A DNA stretch of 64,000 nucleotides, taken from contig NZ_JACHGP010000005.1 of NCBI RefSeq assembly GCF_014202335.1, forward strand, positions 124,001 to 188,000, read 5' to 3'. The notes below the pieces were generated by a model, which saw only the letters and a program-made list of their open reading frames with translations, was not told where the DNA came from and did no database searches. Origin of the DNA: Mycobacterium sp. AZCC_0083 (lineage in GTDB: Bacteria > Actinomycetota > Actinomycetes > Mycobacteriales > Mycobacteriaceae). The first letter of the stretch is position 1. Every line of letters begins with the position of its first letter. The position numbers and the translations under genes were made by a program. Shown here one piece after another: positions 42,555-51,223 of this stretch.

Positions 42555-43010
42555 TCAAGCCGGTGTGCCGTACACCGCGACGACCACGGTGCGGTCGAGG
42601 CTGCTCTCCGACCAGACACCGATCTGGCTGTTGGCGCAATTGGACATGATGGCGATGTAGTCCGGCCGGTAGTACCAGTCGTTCATGATCTCGATGCCGC
42701 CGATCGCCAACGCCGGGTTGATCGCAACCGTCTCCGAGGCTGTTCCCTCAAACTCGGCGGCGTTGGCGCGATCCTGAACGGCCGAACCGTCGGAGCCGAT
42801 GTCGCCGTCCAGCGCGCGATTGTCGAGTACGTCGTCGGCATGCCACTGTGCGGCCGACCGCAACTGCGGGTTGATCTTCAGATCAGTGGAGCAGCCGGCC
42901 TGATGCTGAACGGTGTACACGTTGGCGGCCACGCGTGAGTTGAGTCGTCTGTTGTCTGCGTTCGCGGTCGCAGCACCCCAGCGGCGCACCGACTGCGAAC
43001 ACCGTCGCAT
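42555..43010 (-). CDS. CAP (SCP/PR-1) domain protein lacking a signal peptide
   Basis: 151 residues. From residue 28 it matches the mycobacterial CAP family: VAANVYTVQHQAGCSTDLKI, AAQWHADDVLDNRALDGDIG, and the C-terminal IMSNCANSQIGVWSESS with two of the usual cysteines. Relatives are secreted, but the first 25 residues here are arginine-rich and not hydrophobic. The start ATG overlaps the upstream stop (TAATG), so it is translated as part of the ligase operon. Either the signal was lost when the gene joined this operon, or it is a decaying copy. Confidence 0.75.
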   Translation of the reverse strand: MRRCSQSVRRWGAATANADNRRLNSRVAANVYTVQHQAGCSTDLKINPQLRSAAQWHADDVLDNRALDGDIGSDGSAVQDRANAAEFEGTASETVAINPALAIGGIEIMNDWYYRPDYIAIMSNCANSQIGVWSESSLDRTVVVAVYGTPA

Positions 43011-43711
43011 TACACGGGCTCGGCTGCCAAGCTCACCGCGATCTCATCGCCGAGACGTGTTGCGGTGCCACGGAACCCGGTGGCGATGTTGAGGAACGTC
43101 GCGGCGCGCTCGGCGACGCTCGACACGACGAGCCCATCGGCGGTCTCGACGACGTTCCACTCGCTCGCGTTGATCAAGGCGGTGGAAGCTCCTGGACGGC
43201 CCATCGCCAGGGCAGGCCCGAACCGCACGAAGGGGAGAACTCTGGGCTGGTGCTCCCCCAACGCCGCGAAGGCGTTGGGCCTCGCCCAGATGATCTCGAG
43301 TTTCCCGAGCAGTTCGCGCACGGGAGCTCCTGCCTCCGTCAGCGCGGTGAGGGTTTGACCACCGATCCCGATGACGGCCTTGACCGGGAAGCGCTGCAGG
43401 AACATCCATATCCGGCGAACGTCCCAGGCGAACACTTCGGCCGTCAGGTAGGTCACGCCGATACTGCGCAGCGCGTGTACGACCGGGCTCGTCCAGGGCG
43501 ACTCCCAGTTCGTCAAGGTGGTCAGCACCATGTCACCCCGACCCAAGCCGGCTTGGCGTAGTTGCGCCTCTGCCCATTGGGTGTCCCGCTCGAACTCGGG
43601 CCAGCCGACTTCGAAGTCCAAGTAGGTCGTTCCGACTTTGCAACTGGCCAGCCCGTAGAGCGGCGAGCGGGGCAGCTGCGCCGCCGCCTCGATCATGGTT
43701 GCCCGGCTCAT
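43010..43711 (-). CDS. Unrecognised protein, resembles an ANL-ligase N-terminal subdomain
   Basis: 233 residues coupled to the PaaK-like gene by ATGA. I do not recognise a family with certainty. Residues about 25-110 (for example RQAGLGRGDMVLTTLTNWES and RSIGVTYLTAEVFAWD) read like the N-terminal subdomain of acyl-CoA ligases, but the ATP-binding loop and C-terminal catalytic lysine domain are absent. It could be a partner subunit of the adjacent ligase or a domain that has lost its catalytic half. No signal peptide or membrane helix is seen. Confidence 0.6.
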   Translation of the reverse strand: MSRATMIEAAAQLPRSPLYGLASCKVGTTYLDFEVGWPEFERDTQWAEAQLRQAGLGRGDMVLTTLTNWESPWTSPVVHALRSIGVTYLTAEVFAWDVRRIWMFLQRFPVKAVIGIGGQTLTALTEAGAPVRELLGKLEIIWARPNAFAALGEHQPRVLPFVRFGPALAMGRPGASTALINASEWNVVETADGLVVSSVAERAATFLNIATGFRGTATRLGDEIAVSLAAEPV

Positions 43712-45060
43712 GCCTTCACCACCCGCGGGAACTTGGCAACGCTCGTGCTCCGTGCCAACAGATCGTCGGTCGGACACAATTCGAGGTCGACGCCAACGCC
43801 CAAGAATTTCTGCAGCGCCGCCGTCGACCGGGTCGCGAGTTCGTCGATGTCGCCGGTGCGCTCCGTGGCGTAGCCGACCCGCAACCGCAAGCGGTCCATG
43901 TCATCGGCGAACCTCACGATCTGGAAGACCCCATCACTGAGCTCGGGCACCGTCTCGACGGCTTCCCAGACGTCGGCAACCAGAATCGCCTTGCCGGCTA
44001 CGACGCTCTCGTCCCCGGTACGGCCCGCCACCCAGATCCGACTGTGGGTGCGTCCGTGCCGCCCTGGCTTGCGGGTGAGCCGGACGAGGTCACCTGAGCG
44101 AAATCGGATGTAGGGCGCCGCCCAGTTGTCGAGGTCGGTGGCCACGAGTTCGCCGAGTTCGCCGTCATCGGCCGGCGCGCCGGAAACGGGGTCGTAGGTT
44201 TCGGCGAAAACCGTGTCCTCCCAGAGGTAGTAGCCGTCGTGCTCGCGGCCCTCCCAGGCGGTGCCGGTGTCACCGGCGCTGGTGTAGGTGTAGAGATCAA
44301 CTCCCCATCCATCACGAATCTTGCTGGTGAGGACCTTGCCGAGCGGTTGTCCGGCGAAGGCCGCTCCCTTCAATGACGACAGCATCGTGCGCATGTCGTA
44401 TCTCGCCTCAAGACGTTCGAACTCCATGACCAGCGGCAGCATGAACTGCAGATAGGCGACCTGGTGACGCTCGATGGCTTGCAGTACGCGTTCACCCTCG
44501 CCGACCCACGTGTCGACGAAGACGGGGACGAGACCCAGCGTGTGGAAGAAGTCATCGAAGTAGTTGCGCAAGGTTCCGGTCGGCATGATCACGCGGTCGC
44601 CGGGCCGCACTCCGATCTCCCACAGGTCACGGGCGGAGATGGTCGGCAGCGGTGGCGCGGTCGTCCAGATCTCCGGAATCGGTTCGGGAAGCGAGGTCGT
44701 GCCCGACGTCGAGGTGATCGACGTTACGTCGGCGGGGTCAACGCACAGCAGACCACCGTAGGGGTCGCCAGTGCGATCGCGGTAGGCCTGGATGTCGACC
44801 TTGCTGATGGTCGGGATGCGGCGCACGAAGTCTTCGACCGATCCGATGTCGGCTGGCGAAACCCCTGCCTGAGACCAGTGCTCGCGGTAGAGGGCCGAAT
44901 GCGACCACGCGTAGTCGACCAGCTCGAGAATGCGCCGCTCTTGCAGTTTGGTGATGTCGTCGCGGGAGGCCGTCTCGATCGCAGGCTCCAGAAACCGCCG
45001 GTCGACGAAGGCGATGTCGTCGGCCAGGCCGCCGTCGTGAAGTTCTACGTTCGTGGTCAT
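43708..45060 (-). CDS. PaaK-like adenylate-forming CoA ligase
   Basis: 450 residues of the phenylacetate-CoA ligase branch. The P-loop reads SITSTSGTTSLPEPIPEIW, followed by YTYTSAGDTGTAWEGREHDG (the acyl-binding/A5 region) and RFRSGDLVRLTRKPGRHGR with the motif aspartate. It would activate a carboxylic acid as AMP then CoA ester. Two adjacent ATGs (45063, 45060) follow GGAGG immediately. Its divergent promoter, shared with the ligase at 45264, contains two TACRYGTA palindromes. First of a three-gene unit with the unknown protein and the CAP protein. Confidence 0.8.
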   Translation of the reverse strand: MTTNVELHDGGLADDIAFVDRRFLEPAIETASRDDITKLQERRILELVDYAWSHSALYREHWSQAGVSPADIGSVEDFVRRIPTISKVDIQAYRDRTGDPYGGLLCVDPADVTSITSTSGTTSLPEPIPEIWTTAPPLPTISARDLWEIGVRPGDRVIMPTGTLRNYFDDFFHTLGLVPVFVDTWVGEGERVLQAIERHQVAYLQFMLPLVMEFERLEARYDMRTMLSSLKGAAFAGQPLGKVLTSKIRDGWGVDLYTYTSAGDTGTAWEGREHDGYYLWEDTVFAETYDPVSGAPADDGELGELVATDLDNWAAPYIRFRSGDLVRLTRKPGRHGRTHSRIWVAGRTGDESVVAGKAILVADVWEAVETVPELSDGVFQIVRFADDMDRLRLRVGYATERTGDIDELATRSTAALQKFLGVGVDLELCPTDDLLARSTSVAKFPRVVKA

Positions 45061-45134
45061 CATCCTCCGGTCCACCGAGCACACGGCCTTCACGCCGTCG
45101 AACGGCGATGCCCCCGCCACGGGGCCGGGGTGCG

Positions 45135-45148
45135 CCTTACGCGTAAGG
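45135..45148. promoter_or_regulatory. Operator-like palindrome, ligase promoters, site 1
   Basis: CCTTACGCGTAAGG, a perfect 14-base palindrome with the TTAC/GTAA arms seen at mce operator 3. Located between divergent ligase genes. Confidence 0.55.
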
Positions 45149-45160
45149 TCGGTGATGATT

Positions 45161-45173
45161 CTTACATGTAAAG
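45161..45173. promoter_or_regulatory. Operator-like palindrome, ligase promoters, site 2
   Basis: CTTACATGTAAAG with core TACATGTA, its centre 25 bases from site 1. It links the TTAC-type and TATAC-type variants of this element. Confidence 0.55.
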
Positions 45174-45263
45174 TTGGGTGTGAGCAATGACATGCCCGGA
45201 ACGCTCGAATCATGCGGCCAACCCAGCGCCGCATCGTGATCAGAATGCGGAGGGACGCCGCCG

Positions 45264-46796
45264 GTGACCGTCAACCTGTCCGATGTCTGTCGCGAGAATG
45301 CACGACGCTTCCCGCACGTGATCGCCGCGGTCGACGGCGATGTCCGCTACACGTGGCCCCAGTTGGATGCTCGGGTCGATCAGGTCGCACACTTGCTGGA
45401 GTCGTGCGGGGTATCCCGCGGCGACAGGGTCTTGTGGTTGGCACAGACGTCGGTGCGGTTCCTCGAACTGATGTTGGCCTGCGCCCGTGTGGGCGCGATG
45501 ATCTGCCCCGCCAACTGGCGCCAGTCCGCCGAGGAACTCGCCTTCGTCATCGAGGACTTCGATCCCAAGCTGATTGTCTGGCAGGAACTCGAGATCGGAC
45601 CCCAGGTGCGCGCCGCACGTGCGAACGTCACGACGGAAGCCACGTGGATTCAACACGACACCGACGGCGACACGGGCTTTGACCAGCTAGTCGAGCTATG
45701 CGACGTCGCCCCGGTCGTTGGCGCGGTCGACGCCGACGATGCGTTGCTGGTCATCTACACCGCCGCAATAGAGGATCGTCCAGGGGGGTCGATGCTCAGC
45801 CAACGCAATCTGATGACGATGGCGACGATGACCGGGGCGGTGACCGGAATCGATCACGGCAGCGTATTCGTCAACTCCGGCCCCCTCTTCCACATCGGCA
45901 ACTTCCAGTTCGATTCGCTACCGGTGTTCCTGCGCGGCGGCACCAACGTGTACGTCAGGCGCGTCGACGAGGAGCAACTGCTGCACCTCATCGCCGCCGA
46001 GAAGGTGACCTCGGCCTTCTTGATGCCTCCCACCATCTTGAAGATGAAGGAGCTCAATTCCACACTCGGACTGGATATCTCGTCGCTACGAGCTGGCCCT
46101 TTCGGCCCGCTGTGGGGTGACGCGTTGCCCCCGGACCCCAGCGCTTGGGCGCGGCACACCGGAGGTTTCGGCCAGACCGAGCTGACCGGGCTGTGCATAC
46201 TCAATGCGTACGGCGGCAAGGGTATTGGCAACTCGGGCCGCCCGACCCCGTTGTGTGAGGTGCGTATCGTCGATCCCGACGGTGACGAGGTACCTGCGGG
46301 GATCAGCGGCGAGATCGTAGTCCGTGGCGACGCCGTGCACCTGGGCTACTGGAACCGGCCGGAGCGCAACGCCGCCCGATTCCAGGATGGGTGGTGGCAT
46401 ACCACCGATCTGGGTCGAGTCGAGCCTGACGGAACGATCGAGTTCCTCGGCACGATGACGCGGATGATCAAGTCCGCGGCCGAGAACGTCTATCCCAGTG
46501 AGGTGGAGCGTTGTCTGGCACTGCATCCCGCGGTCAAGGCTGCGGCGGTCATCGGCGTGCCCGACCCGAAGTTCACCCAGTCGGTGAAGGCCGTGGTGGT
46601 CGTCGATGACGGCCACCGCGTCGCTGCCGATGACTTGATCGAGCACTGTCGAGCGCGCATCGCCTCCTACAAGAAGCCGAAATTCGTCGAGTTCGTCGAC
46701 GAGCTTCCCCTCGTGGGCGGGCGGACCGACTACGAGGCATTGGACGCGCGGTTCGGTGGAGGCGGCTATCCCGGTGGCTGCAACGTCGCGACCTGA
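45264..46796 (+). CDS. ANL-superfamily ligase-like protein with degenerate motifs
   Basis: 510 residues, overall an acyl-CoA synthetase fold (FADD-like). The phosphate-binding loop is altered to VIYTAAIEDRPGGSMLSQRN instead of the TSGTTGxPKG type. GGFGQTELTGLCILNAYGG and VRGDAVHLGYWNRPERNAA are in place, but the C-terminal catalytic lysine motif is ELPLVGGRTDYEALDARFGG, without the usual GK. It may still ligate a special acid, or have become non-catalytic. GTG 45264 has GGAGG ten bases upstream. The only + strand gene in a 12-kb minus-strand block. Confidence 0.78.
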   Translation: MTVNLSDVCRENARRFPHVIAAVDGDVRYTWPQLDARVDQVAHLLESCGVSRGDRVLWLAQTSVRFLELMLACARVGAMICPANWRQSAEELAFVIEDFDPKLIVWQELEIGPQVRAARANVTTEATWIQHDTDGDTGFDQLVELCDVAPVVGAVDADDALLVIYTAAIEDRPGGSMLSQRNLMTMATMTGAVTGIDHGSVFVNSGPLFHIGNFQFDSLPVFLRGGTNVYVRRVDEEQLLHLIAAEKVTSAFLMPPTILKMKELNSTLGLDISSLRAGPFGPLWGDALPPDPSAWARHTGGFGQTELTGLCILNAYGGKGIGNSGRPTPLCEVRIVDPDGDEVPAGISGEIVVRGDAVHLGYWNRPERNAARFQDGWWHTTDLGRVEPDGTIEFLGTMTRMIKSAAENVYPSEVERCLALHPAVKAAAVIGVPDPKFTQSVKAVVVVDDGHRVAADDLIEHCRARIASYKKPKFVEFVDELPLVGGRTDYEALDARFGGGGYPGGCNVAT

Positions 46797-46834
46797 CCGC
46801 TCCCAGGCACGTCCCTGAGACGGCTGCCGGTCAG
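46793..46834. terminator. Weak hairpin between convergent genes
   Basis: CTGACCG and CGGTCAG form a 7-bp stem with a 28-base loop in the 56-base gap between convergent stops. It could terminate in both directions; the long loop makes this a weak call. Confidence 0.3.
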
Positions 46835-46852
46835 CGGCTCAGATCAGCGCCG

Positions 46853-47407
46853 TTAGCGCTTGTCGTGCGGCAGGTCCTCGAGCCACTGTCGGTGGCGGTC
46901 GAAGTGGTCACCGGGTCGTCTGATCATCACGGCGCGGCTGATTGCAAGGACCTCGTCGGCGCCGACGAGCCGAAGCTCACCAGTCACGTACACCCGGCGG
47001 CCGTCGCGGCCCGCGATCGTGGCCGTTCCGATGAGAGACCGCTCGATCGGCACCGGGCGCACGTATTTGACGGTGAGTTCTCCGGTGACGGCGAATTCGT
47101 CGCGCAGCAGTAGTGCGTGGCCCGACATCTCGTCAAGCACGCCCGCCGTCCAGCCGCCGTGTGCCACTTCGGGTCCGCCTTCGTGGTCGGCGGGGCAGGT
47201 GACCTCGCTGCGGACCGTCCCGTCCTCGATCAGGGTTTCGCGGTGCAGCCCGAGTCGGCATCGGCGCGGTGCGTGACACGACCGACACAGCAGCACGCCG
47301 GTTGGTGAGACGTCGGCGAACAGATGTGAGGTGGGGTCGCGGTGGTCGAGGCCGGCCCAGGTGTCGGCCGGGCGGCCGGCGTCCGGGGAGTGTTGTTGGT
47401 CGCTCAT
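46853..47407 (-). CDS. Hotdog-fold acyl-CoA thioesterase (PaaI/FcoT-like)
   Basis: 184 residues. The hotdog domain starts around residue 55 with EVTCPADHEGGPEVAHGGWT and the catalytic-helix motif AHGGWTAGVLDEMSGHALLL. The first 50 residues contain a cysteine pair region (CRSCHAPRRC) that may hold a metal. It would hydrolyse a CoA thioester, perhaps to rescue CoA trapped in dead-end intermediates. It directly follows the SDR gene on the same strand. Confidence 0.78.
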   Translation of the reverse strand: MSDQQHSPDAGRPADTWAGLDHRDPTSHLFADVSPTGVLLCRSCHAPRRCRLGLHRETLIEDGTVRSEVTCPADHEGGPEVAHGGWTAGVLDEMSGHALLLRDEFAVTGELTVKYVRPVPIERSLIGTATIAGRDGRRVYVTGELRLVGADEVLAISRAVMIRRPGDHFDRHRQWLEDLPHDKR

Positions 47408-48231
47408 CAGATCTTGGTGGCGCCCATGTCGACGGTCAGCTGAGTGCCGGTGACCGCGCGTGATCGGTCACTTGCCAGCCAGATCACCGCGTCGGCGATG
47501 TCGTCGGGTTCTGCGGTGGGCACGGTGGGCAACGCGCCGGCGAACGACGCGAGGTAGTGGGGATGAGACTCGAACATCGCTGCTGTGGTGGGGTCGTCGA
47601 GCATCGCCGTGTTCACGCCCCAGGGGTGAATCGAGTTCACGCGGATGCCGTACTCCCCCAGCTCCAGCGCCGCCGACTTGGTCAACCCCGTGACGCCGTG
47701 TTTGGCGGCGCTGTAGTGGGCCTGGCCGGGCAGGGCCTTGATCCCGGCTACCGAGCTGATGGTGATCAGCGATCCGCCGTTGCCGGCGGCGAGCATGTGC
47801 GGTACCGCGGCACGCAGTGTCCGCCACACGCCCGTGAGGTTCACCTCGATCATTGTGTGCCATTGGTCGTCGGACATCTCCCAGAACCGGTTCCAGTTGT
47901 TGATGCCGGCGTTGGCGACGACGATGTCGAGGCGGGCCCCGAGCCTGGGGATCGCCTCGGCCAGAACGGCATCGAGTGCGCCGGAGTCGCGGACGTCGGC
48001 GGTCGCGACGTAGTGCCGGCCTGCGGTGGCGGCCAGCAGCGCGCGAGTCTGCTCCAGGTCCTCGGGGGTGGTCGCGGGATACCCGTTGTACTCGGCGACG
48101 GGTCCGGCGACGTCGATCGCGATGACCGAAGCGCCTTCCTCGGCGAGTCGGACCGCGTGGCAACGTCCCTGGCCACGACCGGCACCGGTGACGAAGGCGA
48201 CCTTGCCGTCAAGGGTTGCCATTTTGACCAT
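47407..48231 (-). CDS. Short-chain dehydrogenase, mycofactocin-coupled type
   Basis: 274 residues. The Rossmann motif FVTGAGRGQGRCHAVRLAEE, NAG motif, and catalytic Ser/Tyr/Lys (ISSVAGIKALPGQAHYSAAK) are intact. After beta-2 there is the insert EYNGYPATTPEDLEQT that marks the subfamily with non-exchangeable nicotinamide reoxidised by mycofactocin. Such enzymes oxidise alcohols, often bulky or terpenoid-type. ATG 48231 and ATG 48222 are both plausible. It is adjacent to an acyl-CoA dehydrogenase and thioesterase in a minus-strand run. Confidence 0.88.
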   Translation of the reverse strand: MVKMATLDGKVAFVTGAGRGQGRCHAVRLAEEGASVIAIDVAGPVAEYNGYPATTPEDLEQTRALLAATAGRHYVATADVRDSGALDAVLAEAIPRLGARLDIVVANAGINNWNRFWEMSDDQWHTMIEVNLTGVWRTLRAAVPHMLAAGNGGSLITISSVAGIKALPGQAHYSAAKHGVTGLTKSAALELGEYGIRVNSIHPWGVNTAMLDDPTTAAMFESHPHYLASFAGALPTVPTAEPDDIADAVIWLASDRSRAVTGTQLTVDMGATKI

Positions 48232-48263
48232 CCGTTTCTGCGGCACCGCCGCGGGGCCTGGAT

Positions 48264-49505
48264 CTAGGAACGCGCCGTTGACCCGGTGACGGCAGCGGCG
48301 AGCGGGCTTGGTGTCCTGGCGAGTTCGCCACGCGCAACCGCGCGCACGTGCACCTCGTCGGGTCCGTCGAAGAGGCGCATCGCGCGGTGCCAGGCGTAGA
48401 GCCGTGCCAGCGGCAGGTCGTCGCAGATGCCGGCGGCGCCGTGCACCTGGATCGCCCGGTCGATGACGTTGCACGCCATTTGCGGAGCTACCGCCTTGAT
48501 CTGCGCGACGGCGTTTCTGGCTTCCTTGTTGCCGTATTGGTCAATGGTCCAGGCCGCCTTGTGGCACAGCAGGCGAGATTGATCGATCTCGTTGCGGGAC
48601 AGCGCGATCTGTTGTTGAACGACACCTTGCTCGGCCAGCGGTCGGCCAAATGCGATGCGCTTTTGGACTCGGTCGACCATGAGTGCGAGCGCCCGTTCGG
48701 CGACGCCGATGGCTCGCATGCAGTGATGGATTCGTCCCGGCCCGAGTCGGGCCTGGGCAATCGCGAAACCGCCACCCTCGTCGCCGATCAAGTTGGTCGC
48801 GGGCACCCGGACGTCGTCGTAGACGATTTCGCTGTGGCCGTGTTGATCTTGCCACCCGAACACCGGCGTCGAACGCAGGATCTTGACCCCTGGGGTGTCG
48901 ATGGGCACCAGGATCATGGACTGTTGTTGATGGCTGGCCGCGTCCGGGTTCGTCCGCCCCATCACGATCAGCACCTTGCAGCGAGGGTCCGACGCCCCCG
49001 AGGTCCACCACTTGTGCCCATTGATGACGTAGTCCGAACCGTCGCGCAGCATCGTCGTTTCGATGTTGCGTGCGTCGCTGGAGGCCACTGCGGGCTCGGT
49101 CATCGAGAAGGCACTGCGGATCTCACCGTTGAGCAGCGGCTCCAACCATTGGACCCGCTGTTCGTCGGTGGCGAACAGGTGCAGGGTCTCCATGTTGCCG
49201 GTGTCGGGGGCCGAGCAGTTCAGCGCCTCCGGGGCGATGTCCATGCTCCATCCGGTGAGTTCGGCCAAGGGCGCGTACTCGAGGTTGCTCAATCCCGACA
49301 CTGCGGGAAGGAACAGGTTCCACAGCCCATCCTCCCGTGCCCGTTTCTTGAGCTCCTCGACGACGGGTGGGACGGTGTGGTCGGTGGTACCAGCCAGCTC
49401 GCGGTACTGCTCGTAGGAGGCCTCGGCGGGAATCACGAATTCCGTCACGAACTCGGTCAGCCGGGCGTGCAGATCGGCAGCCTTGGGCGACATCGCAAAG
49501 TCCAC
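48264..49505 (-). CDS. Acyl-CoA dehydrogenase (ACAD10/11-like)
   Basis: 413 residues, FAD-dependent alpha,beta-dehydrogenation of an acyl-CoA. Seen are SAFSMTEPAVASSDARNIET, NGHKWWTSGASDPRCKVLIV, and GVAERALALMVDRVQKRIAF. At the usual catalytic glutamate loop it reads MRLFDGPDEVHVRAVARGEL, as in the ACAD11-type group that handles 4-hydroxy or long-chain acyl-CoAs. The start is GTG 49505. It lies between a CoA ligase and the SDR, consistent with a beta-oxidation block. Confidence 0.85.
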   Translation of the reverse strand: MDFAMSPKAADLHARLTEFVTEFVIPAEASYEQYRELAGTTDHTVPPVVEELKKRAREDGLWNLFLPAVSGLSNLEYAPLAELTGWSMDIAPEALNCSAPDTGNMETLHLFATDEQRVQWLEPLLNGEIRSAFSMTEPAVASSDARNIETTMLRDGSDYVINGHKWWTSGASDPRCKVLIVMGRTNPDAASHQQQSMILVPIDTPGVKILRSTPVFGWQDQHGHSEIVYDDVRVPATNLIGDEGGGFAIAQARLGPGRIHHCMRAIGVAERALALMVDRVQKRIAFGRPLAEQGVVQQQIALSRNEIDQSRLLCHKAAWTIDQYGNKEARNAVAQIKAVAPQMACNVIDRAIQVHGAAGICDDLPLARLYAWHRAMRLFDGPDEVHVRAVARGELARTPSPLAAAVTGSTARS

Positions 49506-49559
49506 GTCAATCTCCTTCGGGTATGGGCAATCTCGGCATCAAGCGGTGTCGCATCTGGC

Positions 49560-51173
49560 TCAAGAACTCCGGTCGCGCAGAACGGCCCGCATGACCTTTC
49601 CCGTGGCCGTCTTCGGAATGGCGTCGACGATCTCGACGTGGCGCGGGTATTTGTAGGCGGCCATTCGTTCTCGGCAGAACGCGATCAGCTCCTCTGATGC
49701 CACCGTGTGTCCGTCGCGCAGCGAGACGAAGGCCTTGACGGTCTCGCCGCGGTAGGAGTCCGGCTGACCGACGACGGCCGCTTCTCGGACGGCTTCGTGG
49801 GTGTAGAGAACGTCCTCGACTTCTCGTGGCCACACCTTGAATCCGCTGGCCACGATCATGTCCTTCTTGCGGTCCACCAGATAGAACCAGCCATCGGCGT
49901 CGACGTAGCCGACGTCGCCGGTCAACAGCCACTGGTCGCGGAAGGCCGCCGCAGTCTGCTCGGGCTGGCGCCAGTAGCCGGGCACGATTTGTGGCCCCGA
50001 GGCGGCAAGCTCTCCGACCTGTCCGGTGGCAACGGGCGCACCGTCGTCGTCGAGGACGACGACTTTGGCGGTGAGCATCGGCTTGCCGACCGACAGCGCC
50101 GAGGTCTGCGCCTCCACTGGGGCGTCGGCGCCCATCGGGACGGCCAGCACCGGAGAGGTCGTCTCGGTCATGCCGTACACGTTGTGGATGTAGGTGCCGA
50201 AGCGGTTCTGGAAGCGCGTCAGCACACCCGCCGCGACCGGCGCACCGCCCGAGGCGATCTTGGTCAGGCTCGCCAGATCCTCTGCGGTAGCTGCTGATTC
50301 GACCAGCGCGATGAATACCGTCAGCGCCCCCACGGTGAAGGTCGGGCGGTGACGGCGGATCATGTCGACGGCGACGTCGGGGTGGAACCGATTGAACAGG
50401 ACCAATGGAGCGCCGGCCGTGATCGCGGCGGCGATGTGCCCGGTCAGCCCGGTGACGTGGAACAGCGGGGCGACGCCCAGGATGGAGTCGCGCGAATCTA
50501 GCCCGAACCACTGACTGTAGGCCTGCCCACCGACGGCTACGTTGCCGTGGGTGTTCATGGCGCCCTTGGGCTTTCCGGTGGTACCCGATGTGCAGGTGAT
50601 TACCGCGACGTCCGCACTGCGGGGGGCGTGGTGCGGGGGCTGTCGGCCAGCACGGTCGGTGATGAGTTCGCGCAGGTCCTCTGTTCCCGCCACGGTGAGT
50701 CGGGTGGTGGGCAACGAGCGCGGGTCGCCGGCGTGCTGCCAATCCAGGGCGCTGGTGGTGATCACCCGCTCGACCGCGGTCATGTTCAGCGCTTCGGCCA
50801 ACTGTGCGGTGTGTAGTTCGTCGAGGGCGATCAGCACCCGCGGTGCGGCGTCGACGAAGAGCTTGGCGACTTCGCCGGGTCGCAGCATCGGGTTCACCGG
50901 AACGGCGATACCTGCGATCTTCCAGATCGCCAGCATGGCAATGACGTATTGCGGCATGTTCTGCATGTAGAGCGCCGCTCGGTCTCCGGCGCGGAAGCCG
51001 CCGTCGGCCAGTGCCACGGCTAGTTCGTCACTGGCGGCATCCAGCTCGCCGAATGACATCACGGTGTCGAAGTACGCTAGCGCCGGACTCCGCGGTGCCG
51101 CGGCGACGCGTGCGCGGAACACGTCGAGCAGCGTCGGCGGTTGGCCGTGGGCCGTCGTGCTACTGGGCCACAT
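49560..51173 (-). CDS. Fatty-acid/steroid-type acyl-CoA synthetase (FadD)
   Basis: 537 residues with all ANL motifs: TCTSGTTGKPKGAMNTHGN, YGMTETTSPVL, LTGDVGYVDADGWFYLVDRK and the C-terminal IPKTATGKVMRAVLRD with the catalytic lysine. ATG 51173 has GAGGAG six bases upstream. It activates a carboxylic acid to its CoA thioester. The surrounding Ltp2-like and acyl-CoA dehydrogenase genes suggest a branched or polycyclic acid. Compared with the divergent ligase at 45264, this copy is clearly catalytically competent. Confidence 0.88.
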   Translation of the reverse strand: MWPSSTTAHGQPPTLLDVFRARVAAAPRSPALAYFDTVMSFGELDAASDELAVALADGGFRAGDRAALYMQNMPQYVIAMLAIWKIAGIAVPVNPMLRPGEVAKLFVDAAPRVLIALDELHTAQLAEALNMTAVERVITTSALDWQHAGDPRSLPTTRLTVAGTEDLRELITDRAGRQPPHHAPRSADVAVITCTSGTTGKPKGAMNTHGNVAVGGQAYSQWFGLDSRDSILGVAPLFHVTGLTGHIAAAITAGAPLVLFNRFHPDVAVDMIRRHRPTFTVGALTVFIALVESAATAEDLASLTKIASGGAPVAAGVLTRFQNRFGTYIHNVYGMTETTSPVLAVPMGADAPVEAQTSALSVGKPMLTAKVVVLDDDGAPVATGQVGELAASGPQIVPGYWRQPEQTAAAFRDQWLLTGDVGYVDADGWFYLVDRKKDMIVASGFKVWPREVEDVLYTHEAVREAAVVGQPDSYRGETVKAFVSLRDGHTVASEELIAFCRERMAAYKYPRHVEIVDAIPKTATGKVMRAVLRDRSS

Positions 51174-51223
51174 CGTCGTCTCCTCGATCGAGTTCACTCG
51201 CGGCATCGGGGGTGGTTGCGGGT

